From: Bacteroidia bacterium
GTDB taxonomy: Bacteria > Bacteroidota > Bacteroidia > Flavobacteriales > Flavobacteriaceae
NCBI GenBank assembly: GCA_030428705.1
Contig: JAUIDI010000012.1
Location: forward strand, 1-63,936
DNA length: 63,936 nucleotides
Direction: 5' to 3'
Shown: positions 55,181 through 62,502 of the stretch, one piece after another
Layout of the letters: each line of letters starts with the position of its first letter
How positions within the stretch are numbered: the stretch's first letter is position 1
Program-made: the position numbers and the translations under genes
Notes under the pieces: generated by a model
Seen by the model: the letters and a program-made list of their open reading frames with translations, nothing else
Database searches by the model: none
Told to the model about the DNA's origin: nothing

Positions 55181-55564
55181 CTATCGCGACCCCAATACCT
55201 GTTTCAAATCTGAGACCTGATTGGTCCAAAGCATTTTGGCTTCATCCAGCTCATCTTCCTCGGCAAAATCGGTAATGAACAATGAAACATCTTTGGTTAT
55301 CTCGTCTACTATGATTTTCATTTCAAAAAAAGTATCGTCATCATTTTCTTCCCAAGCGAACTTCACAAATTCATCACTTTTTCGTTTGATCAATTTGGCC
55401 TCTTCTTCAGAACCGTCCCAGATAAAACTGAACAGTTCTCCCCGAGAATTTACATTGTCGGCAAACCACTCTGAAAGTCCTGATGGAGTTACTAAATATT
55501 GGTAAAGCAATTGCGGCGAGGCCTGTATTACAAACTCCAATTCAAACTTAATCTTATCACTCAT
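55181..55564 (-). CDS. START-like / SRPBCC domain protein
   Basis: Cytosolic protein of 127 aa with the START-like (AHSA1-type) helix-grip fold: FVIQASPQLLYQYLVTPSGLSEWFAD at the start matches the SRPBCC ligand-pocket signature. It may bind a hydrophobic ligand. Its terminator precedes the aminotransferase gene, so the two are separate units. Confidence 0.85.
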   Translation of the reverse strand: MSDKIKFELEFVIQASPQLLYQYLVTPSGLSEWFADNVNSRGELFSFIWDGSEEEAKLIKRKSDEFVKFAWEENDDDTFFEMKIIVDEITKDVSLFITDFAEEDELDEAKMLWTNQVSDLKQVLGSR

Positions 55565-55649
55565 TTTCTAATCGTTTACTTCGGGCAATATATATATTTA
55601 TGGATCATAAAAAAATAAAACCCAAGGAATATTTTTTGGTACGGTAATT

Positions 55650-55680
55650 TTGATGCGCATGAAATTAAGCTTTATATTTG
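55650..55680 (+). promoter_or_regulatory. Promoter of the tRNA-Met region
   Basis: TTG (55650-55652), 20 bp, TATATTTG (55673-55680), the latter an exact match to TAnnTTTG. Transcription would start near 55688, 11 bp before the tRNA half, and read through to the intact tRNA-Met. Confidence 0.7.
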
Positions 55681-55698
55681 CAGCCGTTTAAACCTGAC

Positions 55699-55741
55699 GG
55701 CGAGGTAGCTCAGGTGGTTAGAGCGCAGGATTCATAACCCG
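55699..55741 (+). pseudogene. 5' half of a tRNA-Met gene (truncated)
   Basis: 43 nt identical in layout to the 5' part of the intact tRNA 28 bp downstream: acceptor 5' strand GGCGAGG, the D arm, anticodon loop TTCATAA with CAT. The anticodon stem differs (CAGGA versus TTGGA), so it is not a simple copy of the neighbour. The sequence then changes to unrelated ggggacaaaattg with no T arm, so it cannot form a tRNA. It is placed directly behind the predicted tRNA promoter. Confidence 0.85.
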
Positions 55742-55769
55742 GGGACAAAATTGAAATATTGAAGTAAAT

Positions 55770-55843
55770 GGCGAGGTAGCTCAGGTGGTTAGAGCGTTGG
55801 ATTCATAACCCAGAGGTCGGGGGTTCAAGTCCCCCTCTCGCTA
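55770..55843 (+). tRNA. tRNA-Met (anticodon CAT)
   Basis: 74-nt cloverleaf: acceptor 5' strand GGCGAGG pairs with TCTCGCT (two G-U pairs), D arm, anticodon CAT at 55804-55806 in loop TTCATAA, variable AGGTC, T arm GGGGG-TTCAAGT-CCCCC, discriminator A, no encoded CCA. The 31-39 pair is A-C. It could also be a tRNA-Ile with lysidine-modified CAU. It is followed by a strong terminator and forms the left edge of the accessory region. Confidence 0.93.
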
Positions 55844-55855
55844 CTTTTTGATGAT

Positions 55856-55888
55856 AAAAAACCCAAGATGAAAATCTTGGGTTTTTTT
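55856..55888 (+). terminator. Terminator behind tRNA-Met
   Basis: Perfect 14-bp stem (AAAAAACCCAAGAT / ATCTTGGGTTTTTT) with GAAA loop, 12 bp after the tRNA. Confidence 0.92.
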
Positions 55889-55890
55889 GT

Positions 55891-55930
55891 TAGGTAAAAC
55901 ATAGGTAAAACATTTGGGTGTTTTACCTAT
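55891..55930. repeat. Direct and inverted 11/12-bp repeat beside tRNA-Met
   Basis: TAGGTAAAACA occurs twice in tandem (55891, 55902), and the second forms a perfect 12-bp stem with TGTTTTACCTAT (55919-55930). Small repeats beside a tRNA-borne insertion often bind recombination proteins; this is inference. Confidence 0.6.
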
Positions 55931-56256
55931 CTATTACTAACGAGTCAATTCAAGACTGAATTATTGTTATTCTTCATGCAAATCATTGAGGAGTGGCTAT
56001 TTAACTCTTAACAAAAGGTGCAATTTGTAAAGAGTCTTGGTTTCTAACGCCATACTTTTCTTGCCTTTCAGAGTCTAACAGCAAATTAACATGCACGCAT
56101 TTTGTTTATTGAATTCTATATCCCAGAATCATTAGTACAAAAAAGGTATTATGAATTGATTTTTAAACTGTAATTAAACAAAAGATTACTTAAAATTATT
56201 ACCATAAAAAGTAAGATCTTGCAATTATTAAATTTTAAAATAGTAAAAGATAGATA
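55931..56256. other. AT-rich intergenic region, tRNA to orphan ORF
   Basis: 326 bp containing the palindromic recombination-like site A (56001-56035, listed separately) and otherwise no recognisable gene, RNA or clear promoter. Confidence 0.5.
56001..56035. repeat. Palindromic site A (left of the Hachiman module)
   Basis: Arms around ACTCTTAACAAAA and TTTGTAAAGAGT flanking about 7 bp. In inverted orientation it matches site B (60376-60410) at 30 of 35 positions. The layout resembles a tyrosine-recombinase core site. Confidence 0.6.
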
Positions 56257-56682
56257 ATGACTCTGTTTGTAGATAAAATAATTCCAAATAATCTAGGTGG
56301 TATAACTAATGATTTCAAAAAAGCCGAATATATTTTAGCAGTGCATAAAATGTCATTCGAAAAAATCTTAATAGAATCCTCTGGTCATAGTAATATTCCC
56401 TCTGGCATGTTCTCTACTGGAAGATTTATTGTATGCTTTAATATAGCCCGAGATTTATCCAATGTTAATTTTGGATTCATCAATTATAAAGTTGATTTGC
56501 AGAATAATTTTGATGCTTTTGCTGATTGTTTATCTCCAAAAGCCGTTATGGGATTCCATAAATTTCAAGAAAAGTTAAGGCTAAAAGAGGAATACGAATT
56601 GAATGGAATAGAACTTTCCGATAATGACTCAGATTTTGTAATAGCCTATGGAAAATATATTGAACATCAAAAGAGCAAATAA
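56257..56682 (+). CDS. Orphan ORF next to Hachiman, unknown
   Basis: Protein of 141 aa (ATG 56257) that I do not recognise: mixed alpha/beta, no signal peptide or membrane segment, charged C-terminal third (RLKEEYELNGIELSDNDSDF). It converges with hamB, 20 bp between the two stops, and has the same AT-rich composition as hamAB, so it probably arrived with them. It could be an accessory factor of the defence system, an independent element, or cargo. Confidence 0.6.
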   Translation: MTLFVDKIIPNNLGGITNDFKKAEYILAVHKMSFEKILIESSGHSNIPSGMFSTGRFIVCFNIARDLSNVNFGFINYKVDLQNNFDAFADCLSPKAVMGFHKFQEKLRLKEEYELNGIELSDNDSDFVIAYGKYIEHQKSK

Positions 56683-56702
56683 AAATTATCTGTTATTGAA
56701 AT

Positions 56703-59228
56703 TTATATAATTCCCTCTATTTGAACTTTTCTCCAGTAATCAATTGAGCTTTCCACTTGAATCAGTCGGTTAAGTATTAAATCTTCAAGATTGTCTAGCT
56801 GATTTTCCGAACTATTAAAGAACCTATCATTGAAGTAGATAGCTGTTTCCCTTGGAATATTGAGTTCTATCATTTTTCTTGTTATTGGCATGTAAGCTCC
56901 AATTTCAATAAACCTTAAGAACATATTTTCAGGTGCCTTAATATCATACAATGGTTTTAGCAACATTGGTAGACCATATGAGATCTTATTCTGCAACAAG
57001 GAAATTCTATTTTCTACTTTATCGGCATTATCAAAATATTTATTGTTAAGAATCGATTTTAGGGCTTTCTCTTTCATCCATTCCTTTGCACTAATACATG
57101 CAGTTAGGAGTAGATTGGTGTCCAAGCCAAAATATTTGTTATAGTAGTCGGGAAACTCATTATTCATAAAGGTCAGAACCTTCAATAGGGAATTTTCAAT
57201 ATTAGCTTCGGCCACGTTTGTCGGAATGTAAATTTTGTCCCGAATAGCGTATAGGACTTCCAGATCAATAGGGTCCCAATATCTATTCTTAAAACAAACC
57301 TCTTTTGGCACTTTTAGCTCAGTAGTAATCTCGATAATATTCGACAAAAGGTCTTTTTCCAATTCAATCCCAACAGCCTCCAATCTTTTTGAACTGTCTT
57401 TGCCATGCTTTAAAATGGTTTGGCGAATATATGTCATTAAAAAAGCATACTCCTTATTGTTCTCATTTGATGTTACATTTCTTTCCAAGCCTTGCTTGAT
57501 TTCAGATTTAAATTCATTGTACTTTTCACCGTAACCTGAACTCAGTTGTTTTTCTATTTCTGGAAATAACTCAATCTGTTCATCGCTTCTTTCAAATGAA
57601 TCCTCCTCCAATATAAATGTTCTACCAATAAAATCTTTCAAAAGCCTTCCTGCCCTACCTCTTAAATTGGCTATTTCGTAATCCGTTAATTTTGGCTTAG
57701 TACCCTTCCGTTTCCTAATTGCCAAATCTGGATTTCGTAATATTACGTTTTGCGCAGGAAGGTTTACACCTTGCATTAAAGTTGTTGTACAGACTACGTT
57801 GGGTATCAATTTATCTTTTACAGCCCTTTCTATTACGGCCCTAACATGTGTAGGTGTCTTTCCATGATGATAAACAAACCCTTTAGGGATTGACTCACAC
57901 ATATCATACTCGTCATGAACAGTCTCTTGTAAATATTCAATTAAGCTTTTAGTTTTCTCATCCAGATTTACCGACTCACTCTTTTTTGCAAGTTCCAGTG
58001 CAGTTTTTCTTGCTTGCGCTGTAGTTGGAGAGAAAATAATATTGCGGGAGTCCTCACCAAGGTTCTTTACAAATAGCGACAAATAGGTTATGAACTTTTC
58101 CCTATATTGAGAAAGACCATAATCCCCAATAATGGAATCATTAGAAATCGGAACTCTATTAGGTTGTTCTAATATATCGGTATATTGATTGAATAGGTAA
58201 TTATTCTTAGTTTTCGATATTGCATAGGTAATACTCGCCACTGGAGAATCCTTCGTTTTCTCTTCATCTGCCTTATTTTCATCAAATATATCTATTCCTA
58301 ATTGTTTCAATCCCTCAACCCTGGGTCCTGATATTATAGTTATATCCGGATTACTGGTATGTCTAAACTCCATCAATGTATCATATAGAGTTTTTGCCCT
58401 TTGATCATGCTCGTTGGATACCTTTTCAATGTTTTGAATTTCATCTACAATCAGCATCCTAATATTTTGATAAGGTTGGTCCGATTGAGAGAATGCTGAT
58501 ATGGCTTTTTCTTGGGTCATTACATAAACTCTATAGCCATCCAAATCAGTAGAATTATATGTTGTTGCTACTCTGTAATTCTTAATACCAAAGTTCTTCA
58601 ACTGTCGGTTAAAATCAGAAGAGACTTGAGCAACCAAACTCAAAGTTGGAACGATATATATAATATTTCCATCTTTCTCTAGAATACTATCCATGACCTT
58701 TAAAAGAATAATAAAGGATTTGCCTGCGGAAGTGGGAGCAGAAATACCAAGCAACTTAAGTTTAGAAAGTTTATCCCAAACTTTCTTTTGAAAGCTTGTA
58801 ATCAGGAATTTCTTTTCGCCAATGAATATCTCATATTTAAGCTGGTGAACGGCAATGTTAAACTCATTTAAAAGGCTCGGTAAACCATTGAAAGTTTGGT
58901 TTTCTTCTGTGTAAGTTTCGTCTATCATTACAGCTGTTGGGGGAAATCCAGCCCTTGATAAAATAAGAACCAAAAAATCCCTTAATCCATCCCAATTCTC
59001 TTCCTTATATGTCCAAAGAATAGCAGAGGCGGTAACTACAATTTTTTTAGCCTTTTGATTATTTATCCTTGACATTCTATCCAACATGCCTATTGACCTA
59101 ATAAGCAAATCTTCATCAATAAAGGTCCTATTGTTGTGGATAAAGCCTATCTGTTCGGCAATAGCCAAATGCTCTACATTTAAAAGTTCTCGTAAAATAG
59201 TACTCTCCGATTCTGATAATTTTATCAT
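56703..59228 (-). CDS. hamB: Hachiman defence helicase HamB
   Basis: Superfamily 2 (Ski2/Brr2-like) helicase of 841 aa. Walker A is APTSAGKS (164-171), motif II is DEIQ (262-265), and motif VI is RGRAGR. An N-terminal domain of about 130 residues and a C-terminal helical domain fit HamB size (about 800-900 aa). In Hachiman the helicase scans DNA and controls the HamA nuclease. Its ATG overlaps the hamA stop by 4 bp (ATGA), so the two are translated together. Assignment rests on the combination with HamA. Confidence 0.8.
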   Translation of the reverse strand: MIKLSESESTILRELLNVEHLAIAEQIGFIHNNRTFIDEDLLIRSIGMLDRMSRINNQKAKKIVVTASAILWTYKEENWDGLRDFLVLILSRAGFPPTAVMIDETYTEENQTFNGLPSLLNEFNIAVHQLKYEIFIGEKKFLITSFQKKVWDKLSKLKLLGISAPTSAGKSFIILLKVMDSILEKDGNIIYIVPTLSLVAQVSSDFNRQLKNFGIKNYRVATTYNSTDLDGYRVYVMTQEKAISAFSQSDQPYQNIRMLIVDEIQNIEKVSNEHDQRAKTLYDTLMEFRHTSNPDITIISGPRVEGLKQLGIDIFDENKADEEKTKDSPVASITYAISKTKNNYLFNQYTDILEQPNRVPISNDSIIGDYGLSQYREKFITYLSLFVKNLGEDSRNIIFSPTTAQARKTALELAKKSESVNLDEKTKSLIEYLQETVHDEYDMCESIPKGFVYHHGKTPTHVRAVIERAVKDKLIPNVVCTTTLMQGVNLPAQNVILRNPDLAIRKRKGTKPKLTDYEIANLRGRAGRLLKDFIGRTFILEEDSFERSDEQIELFPEIEKQLSSGYGEKYNEFKSEIKQGLERNVTSNENNKEYAFLMTYIRQTILKHGKDSSKRLEAVGIELEKDLLSNIIEITTELKVPKEVCFKNRYWDPIDLEVLYAIRDKIYIPTNVAEANIENSLLKVLTFMNNEFPDYYNKYFGLDTNLLLTACISAKEWMKEKALKSILNNKYFDNADKVENRISLLQNKISYGLPMLLKPLYDIKAPENMFLRFIEIGAYMPITRKMIELNIPRETAIYFNDRFFNSSENQLDNLEDLILNRLIQVESSIDYWRKVQIEGII

Positions 59229-60112
59229 ACGCCAACCCTCTTTACGAAATCTTCCAATAATTTATCAAGTTCCCAAATTGGAAAAATTATATAATTGATT
59301 CTTTCAAGTATTCTGCCTTCTACTTTCTTAAAAACCTTATCGTCGATATTTTTACACCTATCTTCTATTATTGACTTTATTGATTCCTTAATTTCCTTTT
59401 CATTAGCACCACTGATAGTTCTATTTTCATTGTATGCAACCAAACAAACCATTTCGAATTTCACATTTTCCAGATGACCTGATTTATATTTTAAAGCTAT
59501 CTCTTCCAACTCAGGTTCAATAAAATCATCATACATATAAAGATCAAGCTCACTGTTAAACTTCTTAACTGTTTCCACCATACTATTCAGGGAATTTTCG
59601 AATGCAGCTCTAAACTTATAATCACTTTTATAACATTTTGATTCACCTAAAATTATCAGATTATGAATACCTTCTTTTTTGAAATGAACAGCGTCTGCAC
59701 CGAATCTCTCATGTCCCGTGGAAGTTGTTATTCTTTGCTTTCTTAAAAGTGATGCTGCGCTGAAAAAAAATTGTATGAAATTGAACAATAGTAATTCTCC
59801 GAACTGGCCTTGGGGATGCCCTGGTCTAAACTTTGAAAATGCATGCGTAGTTAAAAAACTATATGCATTTCCGAAATCCTTATCGGTGGTCTCCAATCGT
59901 TTATCAACTATCTTTTTGCTTTTATCCCTACTATATACCCAACTGACAACGGTATTAACCAATTCTTTTAGAAAATCGTGTTTTCTATCAGTAATATCTG
60001 TCCATTGTATTGATGAGCCAATATGTTCTTTTTCCGGCTTAATTTTCAATTCTTGTTTAAACCAATAAACATGTTTTATAAGACTTTCCGTATGCGATAG
60101 ATACTCACTCAT
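59225..60112 (-). CDS. hamA: Hachiman defence nuclease HamA (DUF1837)
   Basis: Protein of 295 aa, DUF1837-like, with a PD-(D/E)xK nuclease core: E106 in GQFGELLLF, D140 in FGADAVHF, and E157-x-K159 in ILGESKCYK. HamA is the DNA-degrading effector of Hachiman and is held in check by HamB until phage DNA or DNA damage triggers it. The gene pair, its order (hamA then hamB, 4-bp overlap), the length and AT-rich composition all fit. The closest alternative is another two-gene nuclease-helicase defence system. Confidence 0.8.
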   Translation of the reverse strand: MSEYLSHTESLIKHVYWFKQELKIKPEKEHIGSSIQWTDITDRKHDFLKELVNTVVSWVYSRDKSKKIVDKRLETTDKDFGNAYSFLTTHAFSKFRPGHPQGQFGELLLFNFIQFFFSAASLLRKQRITTSTGHERFGADAVHFKKEGIHNLIILGESKCYKSDYKFRAAFENSLNSMVETVKKFNSELDLYMYDDFIEPELEEIALKYKSGHLENVKFEMVCLVAYNENRTISGANEKEIKESIKSIIEDRCKNIDDKVFKKVEGRILERINYIIFPIWELDKLLEDFVKRVGV

Positions 60113-60139
60113 TTATTTTAGTTATTGATTACAACATAA

Positions 60140-60161
60140 AAATAATCCATGGGGATTATTT
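60140..60161. promoter_or_regulatory. Palindrome upstream of hamA
   Basis: Nine-base arms AAATAATCC and GGATTATTT around 4 bp, 27 bp upstream of the hamA start; a possible operator for the defence genes. Confidence 0.45.
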
Positions 60162-60182
60162 GTGGATTTCCGTAAAAACAAT

Positions 60183-60226
60183 AAAAAAGCCCTAAGACAG
60201 AGCTATTTAATCTCTGGACTTAGGGG
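60183..60226 (-). terminator. Orphan minus-strand terminator upstream of hamA
   Basis: Read on the minus strand: stems CCCTAAG / CTTAGGG and CAGAG / CTCTG around a loop, then a run of six T. It would end a minus-strand transcript from the right, but no gene in that direction lies before the hip operon. Confidence 0.7.
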
Positions 60227-60490
60227 ATAACTAATGTAGGAAATAAAAACACTAATGCAAAATAATGGCCTACAAGACCCTTTTCTACTATTTTCTCAAC
60301 TCTTTACTTTACGCCTTTTCAAACATAGTTTTAGGATTGTAGTTGAACTCCTAAAATGTAATCAAAAGAAAGTATACTCTTTACAAAATCCGCTTTTTGT
60401 AAAGAGTTAACCCCATCATTTATGGCAAAATTACTCTCGTAAATTAAAAAGTCTTGACTCTTAAGCTCCAAATTCAAAAAAATCCCCATT
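60227..60490. other. Non-coding stretch with recombination-like site B
   Basis: AT-rich region without a gene. It holds site B (60376-60410) and a related half-site near 60298 (ACTCTTTAC). Confidence 0.5.
60376..60410. repeat. Palindromic site B (right of the Hachiman module)
   Basis: Arms ACTCTTTACAAAA and TTTTGTAAAGAGT flank 6 bp. It matches site A in inverted orientation (30/35). Confidence 0.6.
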
Positions 60491-60691
60491 ATCACATTAT
60501 AATGTGATTTTTGCCCCTGTTCACTATTTCTGTTTCATATTTTACCCTATTATCTCAGTATAATGTGATTTTTGCCCCTGTTCACTATTTCTGTTGCATA
60601 TTTTACCCTATTATCTCAGTATAATGTGATTTTTGTTGTAAGTATTGAATTTTATAACTATTTTTACACCTAAATCATATTATAGTGTCAA
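60491..60691. repeat. 61-bp repeat array with four operator-like palindromes
   Basis: Palindromes start at 60491, 60552, 60613 and 60674, exactly 61 bp apart. The first is a perfect 18-bp palindrome, ATCACATTATAATGTGAT; the second and third keep the right arm (TATAATGTGAT); the fourth (ATCATATTATAGTGT) covers the hipB start codon. Units 1 and 2 are almost identical, unit 3 diverged. Likely binding sites of HipB. Confidence 0.8.
60636..60666 (+). promoter_or_regulatory. Predicted promoter of the hip operon
   Basis: TTG (60636-60638), 20 bp, TATTTTTA (60659-60666), a 7/8 match to TAnnTTTG. It lies between operators 3 and 4, and the start site would fall in operator 4. Confidence 0.5.
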
Positions 60692-60891
60692 AAAAGAAGA
60701 TAGGCAAGAGCATAAAAGCACGTAGAAAAGCGCTACGGGTAACCCAACAACAATTGGCCCAACTCGCCGCTGTAAGTGTTAATACACTTTATAAAATTGA
60801 GCGTGGCCAGGCAAACCCTACCCTTGAAACCTTGGATGGAATTGCGGATGTATTGGGAATGGAGGTGTGCTTAAAAGTAAAGAAACTCTAG
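60685..60891 (+). CDS. hipB-like: HipB-like antitoxin / repressor (XRE HTH)
   Basis: DNA-binding protein of 68 aa starting with GTG. It is almost all HTH: VTQQQLAQLAAVSVNTLYKIERGQ (residues 19-42) with the family's following PTLETL. HipB-type proteins bind the toxin and repress the operon. Operator 4 overlaps its start codon and three further operators lie upstream, consistent with autoregulation. It lies 9 bp before the next ORF. Confidence 0.88.
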   Translation: MSKKKIGKSIKARRKALRVTQQQLAQLAAVSVNTLYKIERGQANPTLETLDGIADVLGMEVCLKVKKL

Positions 60892-60900
60892 ATTGATCAT

Positions 60901-61233
60901 ATGAGGCGGGCCAAGATATTATTTAAGGGTGAAGAAGCGGGCATACTTACCCAGTATGACGATGGAAGCTTTTCGTATCGCTACCATGACCAATGGCTTG
61001 GCGATTCGGGAAAGCCGCCCATAAGCCTAACGTTGCCCAAAACCGAACAAGAGTACCGTTCGGAACATTTGTTCCCATTTTTTTATAATATGCTTCCAGA
61101 GGGAACAAACAAACAAGTAGTGTGCAGACATATGAAGATAGACCAAAACGATTACTTTGGCCTGTTGCTGACAACCGCACGTTATGATACGATCGGTGCC
61201 ATAACCGTAAAGAAAATTGAGCAACCGATATGA
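60901..61233 (+). CDS. HipA N-terminal domain alone (HipS-like)
   Basis: Protein of 110 aa corresponding only to the N-terminal subdomain of HipA (MRRAKILFKGEEAGILTQ, PISLTLPKTEQEYRS, FFYNMLPEG). In HipBST systems this part, HipS, is a separate antitoxin that blocks the kinase HipT. The start overlaps nothing upstream, and the kinase ORF begins 4 bp before its stop, so the two are co-translated. Confidence 0.85.
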   Translation: MRRAKILFKGEEAGILTQYDDGSFSYRYHDQWLGDSGKPPISLTLPKTEQEYRSEHLFPFFYNMLPEGTNKQVVCRHMKIDQNDYFGLLLTTARYDTIGAITVKKIEQPI

Positions 61234-62216
61234 GTTTACCGATGATAAAATATTGTCCCGGCACTTTGGCAGAGGGGTATGAGACCTATAGCACAACCTG
61301 CTTGAGAAGGGTATTTGATGGCAGAAAGGTAAACCATATATTGCCTTACGATTCCCCGGCCAGCAACGAAGCTACGGATGAACTCTTTATTGAGAACCGA
61401 AAGAGGATATCCATTTCCGGGGTACAGGAAAAATTTTCCGTCCTTTTGGAGAAAAATAAACTTCGGCTTATTAACGAAGGGGAGCAAGGGACCTATATTT
61501 TAAAACCAATTCCCGGTGCAGGTAAAAATCCTGACCAGATGCCTGCCAATGAGCATTTGACGATGCAGATCGCACGACAGGTATTCGATATCGAGACCGC
61601 CGAAAATGCGCTCATATTTTTTAAGGATGGCACACCGGCCTACATTACCAAGCGATTTGATGTAAAGAAAGGTGGTGGGAAACTTGCCAAAGAGGATTTT
61701 GCTTCCCTGGCGGGAAGGACTCCCCAGACCCATGGGGAACACTATAAATATTCGGGCAGTTATCTTGAATTGTTCGAACTTATGAAAAAATACCTTTCTG
61801 CCTATCAACTGGAGGCACCGAAACTTTTCCGACTACTCGTCTTCAATTATCTTTTTTCCAATGGGGATGCTCATTTCAAAAATTTCTCGTTATTGGAAAC
61901 AGAATTGGGGGATTTCAGGTTAAGTCCTGCCTATGACCTGCTCAATACACGAATGCATATAGAAGATTCCGATTTTGCGTTAGATGACGGACCGTTACCT
62001 AAGAACTTGTCCAAAGGTAAGGTTATGCAACAATTTCTTTCGCTTGCCGAACACGCAAAAATTGGCCAAGGCCAATTGGATGGGATCTTGGACAAGTTGC
62101 TGTCAAATTCTAAAGCGGTCGAAAAATTAATAGACGCTTCTTATCTAAGTGATACGTACAAACGAAATTATTTACAGTCGTATCAAACAAGGCTTAAAAA
62201 ACTAAATCGAAAGTAA
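61230..62216 (+). CDS. HipA-type kinase lacking the N-terminal domain (HipT-like)
   Basis: Ser/Thr kinase of 328 aa, HipA fold without the N-subdomain. The Gly-rich loop is SISGVQEK (61-68; the SIS serines would be autophosphorylated as in HipT), the catalytic Asp is D213 (NGDAHFKN), and the metal-binding Asp is D236 (YDLLN). Its target (a tRNA synthetase such as GltX or TrpS in known cases) cannot be predicted. It is the putative toxin of the operon. Confidence 0.88.
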   Translation: MSLPMIKYCPGTLAEGYETYSTTCLRRVFDGRKVNHILPYDSPASNEATDELFIENRKRISISGVQEKFSVLLEKNKLRLINEGEQGTYILKPIPGAGKNPDQMPANEHLTMQIARQVFDIETAENALIFFKDGTPAYITKRFDVKKGGGKLAKEDFASLAGRTPQTHGEHYKYSGSYLELFELMKKYLSAYQLEAPKLFRLLVFNYLFSNGDAHFKNFSLLETELGDFRLSPAYDLLNTRMHIEDSDFALDDGPLPKNLSKGKVMQQFLSLAEHAKIGQGQLDGILDKLLSNSKAVEKLIDASYLSDTYKRNYLQSYQTRLKKLNRK

Positions 62217-62295
62217 TAGGTACAAATTCCAACGAATACACCTCCTGCTTGAAAAAATACGCATATTGCAACTTTACATAAATCACATCGACAAT

Positions 62296-62502
62296 ATGAA
62301 AAACCTGAACAACTTTACGTTCTCTGATGTTAAGGCCATATACGATTTTCTTGAATTGAGAAAAGACATTGTCTCCAAAAACCCCGAACATTTTGAAAAG
62401 GGAGAAGTGCACACAATCCTCGCCAAACAAAAAATTGTTTGGCAGCAACTCCATTCTAGAATGAACGAAATAGAAGAATTAAAATCCTTTGAAGATGAAT
62501 GA
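62296..62502 (+). CDS. 68-aa hypothetical protein
   Basis: Start ATG 62296; an in-frame TTG 30 bp earlier is less likely. The product is helical and charged (KAIYDFLELRKD, MNEIEELKSFEDE), with no motif I recognise. The next gene overlaps it by 8 bp, so the two form an operon in the element's variable region. Confidence 0.55.
   Translation: MKNLNNFTFSDVKAIYDFLELRKDIVSKNPEHFEKGEVHTILAKQKIVWQQLHSRMNEIEELKSFEDE

Noticed and set aside
55699-55741. A second functional tRNA-Met
   Set aside because: No T arm or 3' acceptor strand follows the anticodon arm.
56703-60112. Restriction-modification or plain RecQ/DEAD helicase system
   Set aside because: No methyltransferase is present; the DUF1837 nuclease plus Ski2-like helicase pair with 4-bp overlap fits Hachiman better.
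60491-60691. CRISPR-like array
   Set aside because: Repeats are 61-bp units with conserved spacers and internal palindromes next to hipB; no short repeat/variable spacer pattern and no cas genes.
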